From: Flexivirga endophytica
Lineage (GTDB): Bacteria > Actinomycetota > Actinomycetes > Actinomycetales > Dermatophilaceae
DNA: 64,000 nt
Direction: 5' to 3'
Assembly: GCF_014640635.1 (NCBI RefSeq)
Contig: NZ_BMHI01000002.1
Span: 682,001-746,000, forward strand
Shown: in pieces, positions 55,067 to 63,341 of the stretch
How the letters are laid out: the number at the start of each line of letters is the position of its first letter
How positions within the stretch are numbered: the stretch's first letter is position 1
The notes under the pieces: model-generated
What the model saw: the letters and a program-made list of their open reading frames with translations, nothing else
Database searches by the model: none
What the model was told of the DNA's origin: nothing
Program-made: the position numbers and the translations under genes

Positions 55067-55104
55067 GCGGACGGCTGTCAGGGCAGCATCCCGGATGCGC
55101 AGTG

Positions 55105-55132
55105 GCAGGAAACCGACGTGTCGCATTCCTGC
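55105..55132. terminator. Inverted repeat after panC
   Basis: GCAGGAA (55105-55111) and TTCCTGC (55126-55132) with an inner CGAC..GTCG pair. It could terminate panC or act as a regulatory site for the AdaA-AlkA gene, whose start is 36 bases further. Confidence 0.45.
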
Positions 55133-55167
55133 TAGTCATTGTCGGTGCTCGGGAGCAGACTGAAGGC

Positions 55168-56685
55168 ATGCTCACCGACCCGCAGACCTGTATGACGGCC
55201 GTGCGGTCTCGTGATGCCCGGTTCGACGGGTGGTTCGTCACGGGTGTGCGCACGACAGGTATCTACTGCCGGCCGAGTTGTCCGGCGACGCCGCCCAAGG
55301 CACGCAACATCACGTTCTATCCGAGCGCCGCCGCCGCGCAGGCGAGCGGATTCCGTGCATGTAAGCGGTGCCGGCCCGATGCCAGCCCCGGCTCACCCGA
55401 GTGGAACGTCCGCGCGGACCTCGTGGCACGCGCCATGCGCCTCATCGCCGACGGCGTCGTCGACAGGGAAGGCGTCGACGGGCTGAGCCGGCGACTGGGC
55501 TACAGCACCCGCCAGGTCGAGCGGCAGGTCCGAGCCGAGCTGGGAGCCTCCCCGCTCGCGCTGGCCCGGGCACAGCGGGCACAGACCGCTCGGGTGCTCA
55601 TCGAGACGACGAACCTGCCGCTGACCCAGGTCGCGCACGCTTCTGGTTTCGGCAGCATCCGATCCTTCAACGACACGGTGCGCGCTGTCTTCGCGATGGC
55701 ACCGCGCGAGTTACGTTCCAGGACAAAGGTTCTCGCGGGTGGAGCGAGCCCAACCGGTGCAGCCTGGCATCACCTGCAACTGCGGCTGCCCTTCCGCCGC
55801 CCGCTGGAGGTGGGCAACCTCTTCGGGCATCTGGTCGCCACCGCTGTCCCGGGTGTGGAGGAGTGGCGCGACGGTGCCTACCGGCGCACCATGCAACTCC
55901 CGCACGGGCCGGCGGTGATCGCCCTCCGGCCGGACGACGGGTTCGTCGCGGCACGTGTCTGGCTGCGCGACCTCACCGACCTACCCGTCGCGATCAGCCG
56001 CAGCCGCTGGCTGCTGGATCTGGACGCCGACCCGGAAGCGATCGACGCGCACCTCGCGACCGACGAGGTGCTGGCGCCGTTGGTGGCAGCCGCTCCCGGC
56101 CGCCGCGTTCCGCGCACGGTCGACGGGGTCGAGTTCGCACTCCGACTGGTCATCGGCCAGCAGATCTCCACGCGGGCCGCACGCACGCACGCCGCCCGGC
56201 TCGTCGAGGCGTATGGCGAACCGATCGACGACCCGGACGGCGGTCTGACGGCGACGTTCCCCGACGCCGTAGCGATCGCAACCGCTGCCGACGAGACTCT
56301 GGCGATGCCGCAGAGCCGGCGAAACACCTTGCGGGCGTTGGCAACCGCACTGGCAGAAGGACGGATCGACGTCTCGACCAGCGCGGACTGGGCGCGCACC
56401 CGGCAGGAGTTGCTCGCGCTGCCCGGTATCGGTCCGTGGACCGTGGAGGGCGTCGCGATGCGAGCTCTGGGCGACCCCGACGCGTTCCTCGCCACCGACC
56501 TGGGGGTGCGTCAGGCGATGTCCGCGCTCGGCCTGCCCGACGCCGGTCGGGCCCAACTGGACACCGCCGCGCCCTGGCGGCCGTGGCGCGCCTACGCCGT
56601 ACAACATCTCTGGGGCAGCGTTCCGCACGAGATCAACCAGCTTCCTGAGCAGGCCACCCACGAGCAGACGAGGAGCGCCGGATGA
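55168..56685 (+). CDS. AdaA-AlkA fusion: methylphosphotriester transferase/activator and 3-methyladenine DNA glycosylase
   Basis: 505 residues. Residues 1-75 form the Ada zinc domain with Cys34, Cys38, Cys65 and Cys68 (GIYCRPSCPA, ACKRCRPD), where Cys34 accepts methyl groups from DNA phosphotriesters. An AraC helix-turn-helix domain follows (LTQVAHASGFGSIRSFNDTVRAVFAMAPRELR), then an AlkA N-terminal domain and the HhH-GPD glycosylase (RLVIGQQISTRAA, LALPGIGPWTVEGVAMRALGDPDAFLATDLGVRQAM). One protein thus senses and repairs alkylation. Start 55168 follows the family. The ogt gene overlaps its stop. Confidence 0.93.
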   Translation: MLTDPQTCMTAVRSRDARFDGWFVTGVRTTGIYCRPSCPATPPKARNITFYPSAAAAQASGFRACKRCRPDASPGSPEWNVRADLVARAMRLIADGVVDREGVDGLSRRLGYSTRQVERQVRAELGASPLALARAQRAQTARVLIETTNLPLTQVAHASGFGSIRSFNDTVRAVFAMAPRELRSRTKVLAGGASPTGAAWHHLQLRLPFRRPLEVGNLFGHLVATAVPGVEEWRDGAYRRTMQLPHGPAVIALRPDDGFVAARVWLRDLTDLPVAISRSRWLLDLDADPEAIDAHLATDEVLAPLVAAAPGRRVPRTVDGVEFALRLVIGQQISTRAARTHAARLVEAYGEPIDDPDGGLTATFPDAVAIATAADETLAMPQSRRNTLRALATALAEGRIDVSTSADWARTRQELLALPGIGPWTVEGVAMRALGDPDAFLATDLGVRQAMSALGLPDAGRAQLDTAAPWRPWRAYAVQHLWGSVPHEINQLPEQATHEQTRSAG

Positions 56686-57188
56686 GCGACAAGCGGCATA
56701 TGATCGTGGACCCCACCCCGATCGGCCCGATCACCGTCATCGCCGAAGGCGGGGACATCATCGCCGTCTACATGGAGATCCATCTGCATGCACCCGACCC
56801 GGAGACCTACGGCGAACGCGTGGACAGCGACCCATTGCTCGACGAAGCGGCCCGACAGCTGACCGAGTATTTCGCCGGCGACCGCACGGAGTTCGACCTA
56901 CCGCTGCATCCGAAGGGCACCGAATTCCAGCAGCGCGTATGGCGGGCCCTGTGCGACATACCGTTCGGCCGCACGTGGAGTTACGGCGAGCTCGCGCAGC
57001 ACATCGGCAGCCCGACGGCCAGCCGCGCGGTCGGGCTGGCGAACGGCCGCAATCCGATCTCGATCGTGATTCCGTGCCATCGGGTGATCGGAGCCAACGG
57101 CAGCATGACCGGGTACGGCGGAGGTATCGAACGCAAGCGTTGGTTGCTCGCGCACGAATCCGGGACGCCGGACGGCGTCCTGTTCTGA
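56682..57188 (+). CDS. ogt: Methylated-DNA--[protein]-cysteine S-methyltransferase
   Basis: 168 residues. IPCHRVIG with acceptor Cys132, and QRVWRALCDIPFGRTWSYGELAQHIGSPTASRAVGLANGRNPI before it, are typical of Ogt/AGT. It removes methyl groups from O6-methylguanine in a single suicide transfer. ATG 56682 overlaps the stop of the AdaA-AlkA gene, so both repair proteins are made together and are likely induced by the Ada domain upstream. Confidence 0.95.
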   Translation: MSDKRHMIVDPTPIGPITVIAEGGDIIAVYMEIHLHAPDPETYGERVDSDPLLDEAARQLTEYFAGDRTEFDLPLHPKGTEFQQRVWRALCDIPFGRTWSYGELAQHIGSPTASRAVGLANGRNPISIVIPCHRVIGANGSMTGYGGGIERKRWLLAHESGTPDGVLF

Positions 57189-57256
57189 GACGACCGGACG
57201 AAGACCGCTTCATTGCGGGCGTCGAAGCGGGGGTGAGAGCACCCAGCTCGTAGCCG

Positions 57257-57269
57257 TACCATTGACGGC
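57257..57269 (+). promoter_or_regulatory. Leaderless-type -10 element of the small membrane protein gene
   Basis: TACCAT, seven bases, GTG 57270. Confidence 0.5.
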
Positions 57270-57449
57270 GTGTGGCCATACATCGCGACCCTGATCCCGT
57301 CGATCGGGTTGCTCTATCTGCTCTATGTGATCCTCAAGCACATGATGGAAGCCGATCGACGCGAGCGAATTGCGCACGCCCAGTGGGAACGCGACGAAGC
57401 TGCTGCTGCCGGCGCCGCTGCACCGAAATCCTCCGATCAGCAGAAGTGA
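57270..57449 (+). CDS. Small single-pass membrane protein, 59 residues
   Basis: A GTG start gives MWPYIATLIPSIGLLYLLYV, one membrane helix at the very N-terminus, then a charged helix (KHMMEADRRERIAHAQWERDEAAA) and KSSDQQK at the end. No known family, but similar short proteins sit between ogt-type genes and lsr2 in related genomes may exist. Support: leaderless promoter, clean frame, amphipathic tail. It is 81 bases after ogt and 130 bases before lsr2. Confidence 0.55.
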   Translation: MWPYIATLIPSIGLLYLLYVILKHMMEADRRERIAHAQWERDEAAAAGAAAPKSSDQQK

Positions 57450-57579
57450 CCCGGGGCGGCCCCGCGAAAGCATCGCCGGCCGCAAAAGATGTCGCCGAAT
57501 TTAATGCGACTCACACGTTGCGCATTGTGTTAGCGTTTCATTCGATCTTTTCGATATCCCCTGCTAGGAGAAAATCGCG

Positions 57580-57906
57580 ATGGCGCAGCGTGTACAGATT
57601 CTGCTCGAGGACGACCTGGACGGGTCCGAGGCGAGCGAGACCGTCAATTTCGCACTTGACGGCAAGTCCTACGAGATCGACCTATCCGCAGCGAATGCTG
57701 CTCAGTTGCGGGACGACTTCGCCAAGTGGACCGGCCACGCCCGGCCGGTTCGTGGCCGTGGTCGCGGTGTCGCACCGACCCGCTCCGCCGGCCGCACCGA
57801 CCTCAACAAGGTTCGCGAGTGGGGCCGGAAAAACGGCTTCAAGGTGAGCGACCGTGGTCGCGTTTCGGCTGAGGTCCAGGAGGCCTACGCGCGGGCCAAC
57901 GCCTGA
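57580..57906 (+). CDS. lsr2: Lsr2 nucleoid-associated protein
   Basis: 108 residues. AQRVQILLEDDLDGSEASETVNFALDGKSYEIDLS is the N-terminal dimerisation domain; the C-terminal domain VREWGRKNGFKVSDRGRVSAEVQEAY has the RGR AT-hook-like DNA contact. It silences AT-rich or foreign DNA, the actinobacterial counterpart of H-NS. AGGAG is 11 bases before the ATG. The 80 bases upstream are markedly AT-rich (around 57495-57570), so the gene may be self-regulated. A strong terminator follows. Confidence 0.96.
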   Translation: MAQRVQILLEDDLDGSEASETVNFALDGKSYEIDLSAANAAQLRDDFAKWTGHARPVRGRGRGVAPTRSAGRTDLNKVREWGRKNGFKVSDRGRVSAEVQEAYARANA

Positions 57907-57921
57907 CCTGCAGTCACATTG

Positions 57922-57961
57922 ACGCCATTCGGCGCGTGTTCTTTCGCACGCCGAACGGCGT
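57922..57961 (+). terminator. Terminator of lsr2
   Basis: ACGCC-A-TTCGGCG-C-GTG (57922-57938) pairs with CACGCCGAACGGCGT (57947-57961) with one mismatch and one bulge, followed by TTCTTG. Confidence 0.8.
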
Positions 57962-57995
57962 TTCTTGTCCACTGTGACTTGCGGACCGCTGACCT

Positions 57996-58907
57996 CTAGT
58001 CCGAATGGGTGAGTCCGTCGCCGAACAAGTCGCCCTGCTTCTGCAGCCTTTCCACCACTTCGTCCAACAGTAATTGCCGCAAGCTGTCGGCATCCTGTGC
58101 GCCACGTTCGATCTCCTCCCAGGTGCGCGGAGCGGCCGCCGTCGGTCGATCCTTTCCGCGCAATGAATAGGGCGCGATCGTCGTCTTCGCAGCGGTGTTC
58201 TGCGACCAATCCAGCAGCACTTTTCCGGGACGCTTGGACTTCGTCATCTTCCACACGACCAGGTCGGGGTGTTCCCGGGTCAGCTGTTGCGCCAGTTCGC
58301 GTGCCCCGTCCCGCACCGCATCGCTGGTCTGGCTGCCGTCCAGAGCGGCATACACCTGCATGCCCTTGCTGCCGGACGTGACCGGCACGCAGCGGTCGAG
58401 CCCGATGTCGGCCAGCCGGTCACGCACGATGAGCGCCAACCGGGCGCATTCGGGCAGCCCGGCGGGCGCCCCGGGGTCCAGGTCGATCACCAACCGGTCG
58501 GGCGCGGCCGGCCGGTCCCCGTCGAGCCGCCACTGCGGGACGTGGAACTCCAGGGACGCCAGGTTGACCAGGTAGACCAGCTCCGCGACACCGCCGATCA
58601 CCGGGTAGGTGACCTCGTCCCCGGAGCCGCGGGAGCCGGAGGACGGCAGACTCACCCGCGGCAACCACGCGGGTGCGCCGGGAGGGAGGTTCTTCTCGAA
58701 GAACGACAGGTCGGAGACACCGTGCGGCCAGCGGATGCGGGTTGCGGGGCGGTCGGCGAGCACCGCCAGCAACGGCTCGGCGACCTGCGTGTAGTAGTGC
58801 AGGACCTCGCCCTTGGTGGTCTCGGTGCCGGGGTAGAGCACCTTGTCGAGGTTGCTCAGCTTCAGCCGGCGGCCGTCGACCTCGGTCGTGATCTGCTCGT
58901 CAGCCAC
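57996..58907 (-). CDS. LigD-type DNA polymerase/primase (PolDom)
   Basis: 303 residues. RPATRIRWPHG, SLEFHVPQWR, RLVIDLDPG with catalytic Asp142 and Asp144, VTSGSKGMQVYAAL and KRPGKVLLDWSQN (third Asp) are the PolDom signatures. It fills gaps at broken DNA ends during Ku-directed end joining. In M. tuberculosis this domain is fused with nuclease and ligase; here it is a separate gene that overlaps the ligase gene by eight bases. Confidence 0.93.
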   Translation of the reverse strand: MADEQITTEVDGRRLKLSNLDKVLYPGTETTKGEVLHYYTQVAEPLLAVLADRPATRIRWPHGVSDLSFFEKNLPPGAPAWLPRVSLPSSGSRGSGDEVTYPVIGGVAELVYLVNLASLEFHVPQWRLDGDRPAAPDRLVIDLDPGAPAGLPECARLALIVRDRLADIGLDRCVPVTSGSKGMQVYAALDGSQTSDAVRDGARELAQQLTREHPDLVVWKMTKSKRPGKVLLDWSQNTAAKTTIAPYSLRGKDRPTAAAPRTWEEIERGAQDADSLRQLLLDEVVERLQKQGDLFGDGLTHSD

Positions 58908-59862
58908 TTCCAGGGACCTCCGTCGCGATCAGGTCCTGCGGCCGCAGGTCGTGGCGTATGCCGCGCCAGCTCGGCTGGCGCAACTGGCCGCCGTCGGAGA
59001 TACCGAGGAACTCCACGTCCGCCACCAGCTCCGGGCGGACCCATCGGATCGCCCCGCGGCCGGGCTCGCCGGGCGGGTCCTCTTCGAACGGCGAGTCGGC
59101 AGAACGCAATTCGCGCAACTGGCTGAGCAGCGTTGCACCGCGTGTGCCCGCCAGCCCGGATCCGACGCGACCGCGGAAGAGCAGCGGACCCTCGGGCGTC
59201 GGCGTCGCCAGATAGACCGAACCGAGTACGAGGTCGTTGTCCCGTTCCGGCAGCCAACCGCACACCACGAACGAGTCCGTGCGACGGTGCACGATCTTGC
59301 GCCAGTCGGGGCTCCGCCGTCCTGGTCGGTATGGCGAACCGGCTCGCTTCGACACCACGCCTTCCAGATGCTTGGCGGCGGTCGCCTCCGCCAGCTGCGC
59401 GCCGTCGGTGAAGGTCGGCGGCACCTGCACGAAGCGGGTCCCGAGCTCGAGCCCTTCGAGCAACTGGCGCCGTTGCCGCAGCGGCATCGTCAGCGTCGGA
59501 CGGTTCATCGCCTGCAACACGTCGAAGACCAGGAACGTGGCCGGCGTCGCCGCGGCGAGCCGAGCGGCCATCGCGGGGTCCGAGACGTTGAAACGCTCCG
59601 CCAGCGCCGCGAAGGACGGCACACCGTCGGCCAGGATCACCACCTCACCGTCGAGCAGCAGGTCGTCATACCCCTGCAGCCCGGCGTCGGCGGCTATCAA
59701 CTCGGGGAAGGCGACGGAGATGTCTCGCTCGGTCCGGGAGGTGAGCCGCACCGACGACCCGGACACATGCGCGAGCACGCGCATGCCGTCCCACTTGACC
59801 TCGTGCAGCCAGTCGTCGCCCTCGGGCACGGTGTCCGCGGGTGTGGCGAGCATGGGGCGCAT
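58900..59862 (-). CDS. ATP-dependent DNA ligase (LigD ligase domain)
   Basis: 320 residues. MRPMLATPADTVPEGDDWLHEVKWDGMRV holds the adenylated Lys23; LLDGEVV, FLVFDVLQ, EGVVSKRAGSPYRPGRRSPDWRKIVH and the OB-fold end (VRPELVADVEFLG) follow. It seals double-strand breaks with Ku. ATG 59862 is chosen because homologues begin MRPMLA and a -10 box lies seven bases upstream; an upstream ATG at 59901 would add 13 residues. It is divergent from ku across 171 bases and coupled to the polymerase gene. Confidence 0.92.
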   Translation of the reverse strand: MRPMLATPADTVPEGDDWLHEVKWDGMRVLAHVSGSSVRLTSRTERDISVAFPELIAADAGLQGYDDLLLDGEVVILADGVPSFAALAERFNVSDPAMAARLAAATPATFLVFDVLQAMNRPTLTMPLRQRRQLLEGLELGTRFVQVPPTFTDGAQLAEATAAKHLEGVVSKRAGSPYRPGRRSPDWRKIVHRRTDSFVVCGWLPERDNDLVLGSVYLATPTPEGPLLFRGRVGSGLAGTRGATLLSQLRELRSADSPFEEDPPGEPGRGAIRWVRPELVADVEFLGISDGGQLRQPSWRGIRHDLRPQDLIATEVPGSG

Positions 59863-59875
59863 GGAGCCAATCTTG
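59863..59875 (-). promoter_or_regulatory. Leaderless-type -10 element of the ligase gene
   Basis: On the minus strand CAAGAT, seven bases, ATG 59862. Confidence 0.4.
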
Positions 59876-60021
59876 CCTTGAGGCTTGCTCCGCGTGGGCA
59901 TCGCAGCAGCAAGCGGATGGGATGCCCACGCGGTCCGAGCTCGCTGTGCTTGTCCGAATCAACTTCCGGAACACGAGGGCAACAGCAGGCGCACCGCTTG
60001 CCGCCTGTCACACCGACCCAG

Positions 60022-60033
60022 CACAATCGGTGG
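60022..60033 (+). promoter_or_regulatory. Leaderless-type -10 element of ku
   Basis: CACAAT, six bases, ATG 60034. Same hexamer and spacing as at 14325. Confidence 0.5.
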
Positions 60034-61038
60034 ATGCGGGCAATTTGGAAGGGCGCTGTCTCCTTCGGACTGGTGAACGTTCCGGTGCGGCTCTACTCCG
60101 CCACGGAGAACCACGACGTGCAGTTCCGGCAGGTGCATCGGGAGGACGGCGGCCGCATCAAATACCAACGCGTCTGCTCGATCGACGGTGAGCAGGTGTC
60201 GTATGACGACATCGCCAAGGGGTTCGAGACCGACGACGGTCAGATGGTCGTGCTGACCGACGAAGATCTGTCCGAGCTGCCGATCAGCAACAGCAAGGAG
60301 ATCGCGGTCGACAAGTTCGTCCCGAGCTCGCAGATCGACCCGATGCTGCTGGACAAGAGCTATTTCCTGGAGCCCGACAAGGGATCGGCCAAGCCGTATG
60401 TCCTGCTGCGTGACGCGTTGCAGTCCACCGACCGGGTTGCACTGGTGACGGTTTCGATCCGCACCCGGTCCACCGTCGCGTTGCTGCGGGTCCGTGACGA
60501 GGTGATCGTGCTGCAGACCATGTTGTGGCCGGACGAGATCCGCAGCGCCGACTTCGGCGTGCTCGACGACGCGGCCGACATCGAGCCCAAGTCGGCCGAG
60601 TCCGCGATGGCGAGCATGCTGGTCGATTCGCTGTCCGGCGACTACGACCCCGATGACTACAGCGACGACTATGAGCAGGCCGTCAAGGAGGTCGTTCGCG
60701 CCAAGCTCGAGGGCAACGAGGTCAAGGCAGTGCCCGAGCAGGAGGACGAGGGCGGCGAGGTGCTCGACCTGCTGGCAGCACTGCAGCAGAGCGTCAATCG
60801 GGCCAAGAAGTCGCGCGGCGAGCCGGTCGAGGAGGAGCCGCAGGCGAAGTCGGAGTCGAAGTCGGAGTCGAAGGGGTCCGAGTCGACGGCGAAGAAGTCG
60901 ACCGCCCAGAAATCGACTGCCAAGAAATCGACGGCGAAGAAGTCGGCGGCGAAGAAGTCGGCCGCGAAGAAGTCGGCCGCGGCCAAGAAGTCGACTGCGA
61001 AGAAGACCACCAAGAACCCGGCGAAGAAGGCCGGCTGA
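60034..61038 (+). CDS. ku: Non-homologous end-joining protein Ku
   Basis: 334 residues. MRAIWKGAVSFGLVNVPVRLYSATENHDVQFRQVH, GRIKYQRVC, KEIAVDKFVPSSQIDPMLLDKSYFLEPDK and LLRVRDEVIVLQTMLWPDEIR form the Ku core (residues 1-260). The last 60 or so residues are Lys/Ser/Ala/Thr-rich repeats (KKSTAKKSAAKK), a basic DNA-binding tail found in some actinobacterial Ku proteins. Ku dimers bind DNA ends and recruit the LigD ligase encoded on the other strand. Confidence 0.95.
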   Translation: MRAIWKGAVSFGLVNVPVRLYSATENHDVQFRQVHREDGGRIKYQRVCSIDGEQVSYDDIAKGFETDDGQMVVLTDEDLSELPISNSKEIAVDKFVPSSQIDPMLLDKSYFLEPDKGSAKPYVLLRDALQSTDRVALVTVSIRTRSTVALLRVRDEVIVLQTMLWPDEIRSADFGVLDDAADIEPKSAESAMASMLVDSLSGDYDPDDYSDDYEQAVKEVVRAKLEGNEVKAVPEQEDEGGEVLDLLAALQQSVNRAKKSRGEPVEEEPQAKSESKSESKGSESTAKKSTAQKSTAKKSTAKKSAAKKSAAKKSAAAKKSTAKKTTKNPAKKAG

Positions 61039-61062
61039 CCGGTCGGCCTACAGCTACAGCGT

Positions 61063-61083
61063 GCGAGCGGTCACTTGGCTCGC
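61063..61083. terminator. Short hairpin at the end of the ku/BY-kinase convergence
   Basis: GCGAGC (61063-61068) and GCTCGC (61078-61083) with a nine-base loop, overlapping the last codons of the minus-strand gene. Confidence 0.5.
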
Positions 61084-62585
61084 TCGCGCCGACGCACGCG
61101 CCGGCTCTCGGGCACGTCCGAGTCCTTGTCCGACGACGGCTGAGAGGTCGACGCGCGCTGGCCGTGCTTGGCGGCGGACCGCTGACCGCCCTCGGGCGCG
61201 TCGCCGTAGTACTTCTCCCCGGCATACGTGCCGTAGGCGCCGTGGCCGTATTGCGTGTCGCCATACATGATGCGGTTGATGCGGCGGGTGTTGACGCGGT
61301 TGAGGACGCCACCGAGCACGCGGCCGCCGACTGCCTCGAGGTTGGCCCGGGCGCGCTGCACGTGTTCGACACGGGTGTCGGACGCGGCCACCACGACCAC
61401 CGCGCCGTCGGCGCTGGCGGACAGCAGCGCCGCGTCGGTGACCGGCAGCAGCGGTGGGGCGTCCAGGATCACCCGGTAGGTGCCGGTCAGCGAGTCGAGA
61501 AGTTGCTTCATCCGCTGGGAGCCGAGCAGCTCGCTGGGGTTGGGCGGGATCTGGCCGGCGGTGAGCACGAACAGCCCGTGCTTGTCGGTCGGCTGCAGTG
61601 CGTCCTCGACCGAGGTGGTGCCCGCGAGCACCTGGGTCAGGCCGACCGAGGAGTCCAGGTCGTAGATGCCCGCAACCGCCGGGCGGCGCAGGTCCGCGTC
61701 GACCAGGATGACCTTGTCGCCGGAGTCGGCAATCACCCAGGCGAGCGCTGCGGCGACCGTGGACTTGCCCTCACTCATCCGGGCACTGGTGATCACGATG
61801 CTGCGCGGGTCGTGGTCGACGTCGACGAATCGCAGGTTGGTGCGCAGCTGCCGCAGTGCTTCACGGGTCGCGAAGTCCTGCTTGCCGTGCAGCGACCGGT
61901 CGGCCGCGGCGAGCTGCCGGGTGGCCGGGATGACGCCGAGCACGCTCGCGCCGAGGTTCTCCTCGACGTCGTCGGTGCTGCGGACCCGCGTGTCACGGCG
62001 GTGCTGGATCAGTGCGAGCAGGTAGCCGATGACCAGACCGGCCAGCAGGCCGATCGGCAGGATCTTGGCCGGTTTCGGGTAGGACGGTGAGCGGGGGAGC
62101 ACCGCGCTCGAGGTGTTCTTGATCGCGACGCCGGTGTTGGGGTCGGCCTTCTGGACGTAGCCGGTCAGCACGTCGACGACGGAGTTGGCGATCGCCTTGG
62201 CCCGGGCCGGGTCCTCGGCACTGACGCTGACGGTGATGATCGGCTTGTCCTGCGGGACGGTCGCGGTGATCTGGGTGGCGAGCTGGTCCTTGCTCAGGGA
62301 CAGCTTCTGCTGCTTGATGACCTCGCCGGTCACCTGACGCGAGGTCGCCAGGTCGGCCCACACCGCTGCGCGCTGCTGGGCGACCAGGCCGCTGCTGTAT
62401 GCCGCCCCGCTGCTGGTCGAGTCACCCGACGTGCTCGGCGCGGCGACCAGCGCCTGCGCCGTCGCGGTGTATTGCTTGGTGCGGGTCCAGGTGTATGCCG
62501 CGGCCAGGGCGAGACCGACACAGGCGCACGCAGCCAGCATGATCCAGTAGCGGCGCGTGAGCTTCCAAAGGTCTTCCAGTGTCAA
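61071..62585 (-). CDS. Polysaccharide co-polymerase / BY-type tyrosine autokinase (Wzc-like)
   Basis: 504 residues. Two membrane helices (YWIMLAACACVGLALAAAYTW; ILPIGLLAGLVIGYLLALI) bracket a Wzz-like domain. The cytoplasmic kinase has SARMSEGKSTVAAALA (Walker A), VILVDADLRRP (Walker A') and VILDAPPLLPVTDAALL (Walker B). A Tyr cluster (YGDTQYGHGAYGTYAGEKYYGD) precedes the basic tail and is the usual phosphorylation site. TTG 62585 with GGAGA 7-11 bases upstream starts at the known N-terminus; the ATG at 62596 is out of frame. It controls chain length and export of capsule or exopolysaccharide. Confidence 0.9.
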   Translation of the reverse strand: MTLEDLWKLTRRYWIMLAACACVGLALAAAYTWTRTKQYTATAQALVAAPSTSGDSTSSGAAYSSGLVAQQRAAVWADLATSRQVTGEVIKQQKLSLSKDQLATQITATVPQDKPIITVSVSAEDPARAKAIANSVVDVLTGYVQKADPNTGVAIKNTSSAVLPRSPSYPKPAKILPIGLLAGLVIGYLLALIQHRRDTRVRSTDDVEENLGASVLGVIPATRQLAAADRSLHGKQDFATREALRQLRTNLRFVDVDHDPRSIVITSARMSEGKSTVAAALAWVIADSGDKVILVDADLRRPAVAGIYDLDSSVGLTQVLAGTTSVEDALQPTDKHGLFVLTAGQIPPNPSELLGSQRMKQLLDSLTGTYRVILDAPPLLPVTDAALLSASADGAVVVVAASDTRVEHVQRARANLEAVGGRVLGGVLNRVNTRRINRIMYGDTQYGHGAYGTYAGEKYYGDAPEGGQRSAAKHGQRASTSQPSSDKDSDVPESRRVRRRERAK

Positions 62586-62700
62586 CGTCTGTCTCCATGA
62601 CCACGTACGAGAGCCGAGCCGGCCGGGTTCGTGAATTCGATGCGGCTGCCGGCAAGAGGGAGCCAGATGCGGTGCCCCCGGATTTGCACAGAACGGCGCG

Positions 62701-62706
62701 AGTATA
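62701..62706 (-). promoter_or_regulatory. Candidate -10 of the BY-kinase gene
   Basis: AGTATA on the plus strand is TATACT on the minus strand, 116 bases upstream of TTG 62585 in the 195-bp divergent region. No good -35 was found at the normal distance. Confidence 0.3.
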
Positions 62707-62780
62707 TCTGAGCACGCCGGTTGTGCCCGCCGTGCGAAAATAATCACCACTCGTCCCCGTTCCCAGGAAGTCGTCACCGT

Positions 62781-63305
62781 ATGCCGCACCTGTTGTTCGT
62801 CTGCACCGGCAACATCTGCCGCTCACCCTTCGCGGAGCGCTACGCGAGCCATGTCGCGGACCGCAGTGCTGTCACCGACTGGACCTTCGCCAGCGCGGGT
62901 GCGGGTGCGATGGTCGGCTCCGCGATGGACGCCACGATGGCCGCCGAGTTGCAGGCCCTGGGCGGCGACCCGTCGGCGTTCCGCGCCCGGTCGCTGAACC
63001 GCGACATCATCGGGTCGGCGGACCTGATCGTCGCGATGGAGACGTTCCACCGATCCGTGGTGCTGGACGACCATCCGAACCTCGTCCGGCGCACCTTCAC
63101 ACTCGGTCAGCTGGCGCGGATCGCCCGCGACCACCCGGCCGAGGTTCACGGCGAGGAGTTGTTGGGCCGGATCGGGGCGTTCCGGCAGCGCGCGCGGGAC
63201 GAGGACGACATCCAGGACCCCTACCGGCGCAGTGCCGAGCTCGCCCACGAGGTCGCCGGCCAGATCAGCGGGCTGCTCGACGAGTTGGTGCCGCGGCTGG
63301 GCTGA
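62781..63305 (+). CDS. Low-molecular-weight protein-tyrosine phosphatase (Wzb-like)
   Basis: 174 residues. The P-loop CTGNICRS has nucleophile Cys8 and Arg14; the general acid Asp is in IQDPYRR. ATG 62781 directly precedes the P-loop region, as usual. The partner BY-kinase is divergent and 195 bases away, and the phosphatase should remove phosphates from its Tyr cluster. The pair usually controls exopolysaccharide synthesis. Confidence 0.93.
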   Translation: MPHLLFVCTGNICRSPFAERYASHVADRSAVTDWTFASAGAGAMVGSAMDATMAAELQALGGDPSAFRARSLNRDIIGSADLIVAMETFHRSVVLDDHPNLVRRTFTLGQLARIARDHPAEVHGEELLGRIGAFRQRARDEDDIQDPYRRSAELAHEVAGQISGLLDELVPRLG

Positions 63306-63341
63306 AGTGCTGCCGTCGCCTCCGGCGGTCGGTTCCGACGT

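Noticed and set aside
55094-55101. GATGCGCA as an Ada-box-like site before the AdaA-AlkA gene
   Set aside because: Only partly like the E. coli sequence AAAGCGCA and its position relative to a promoter is unclear.
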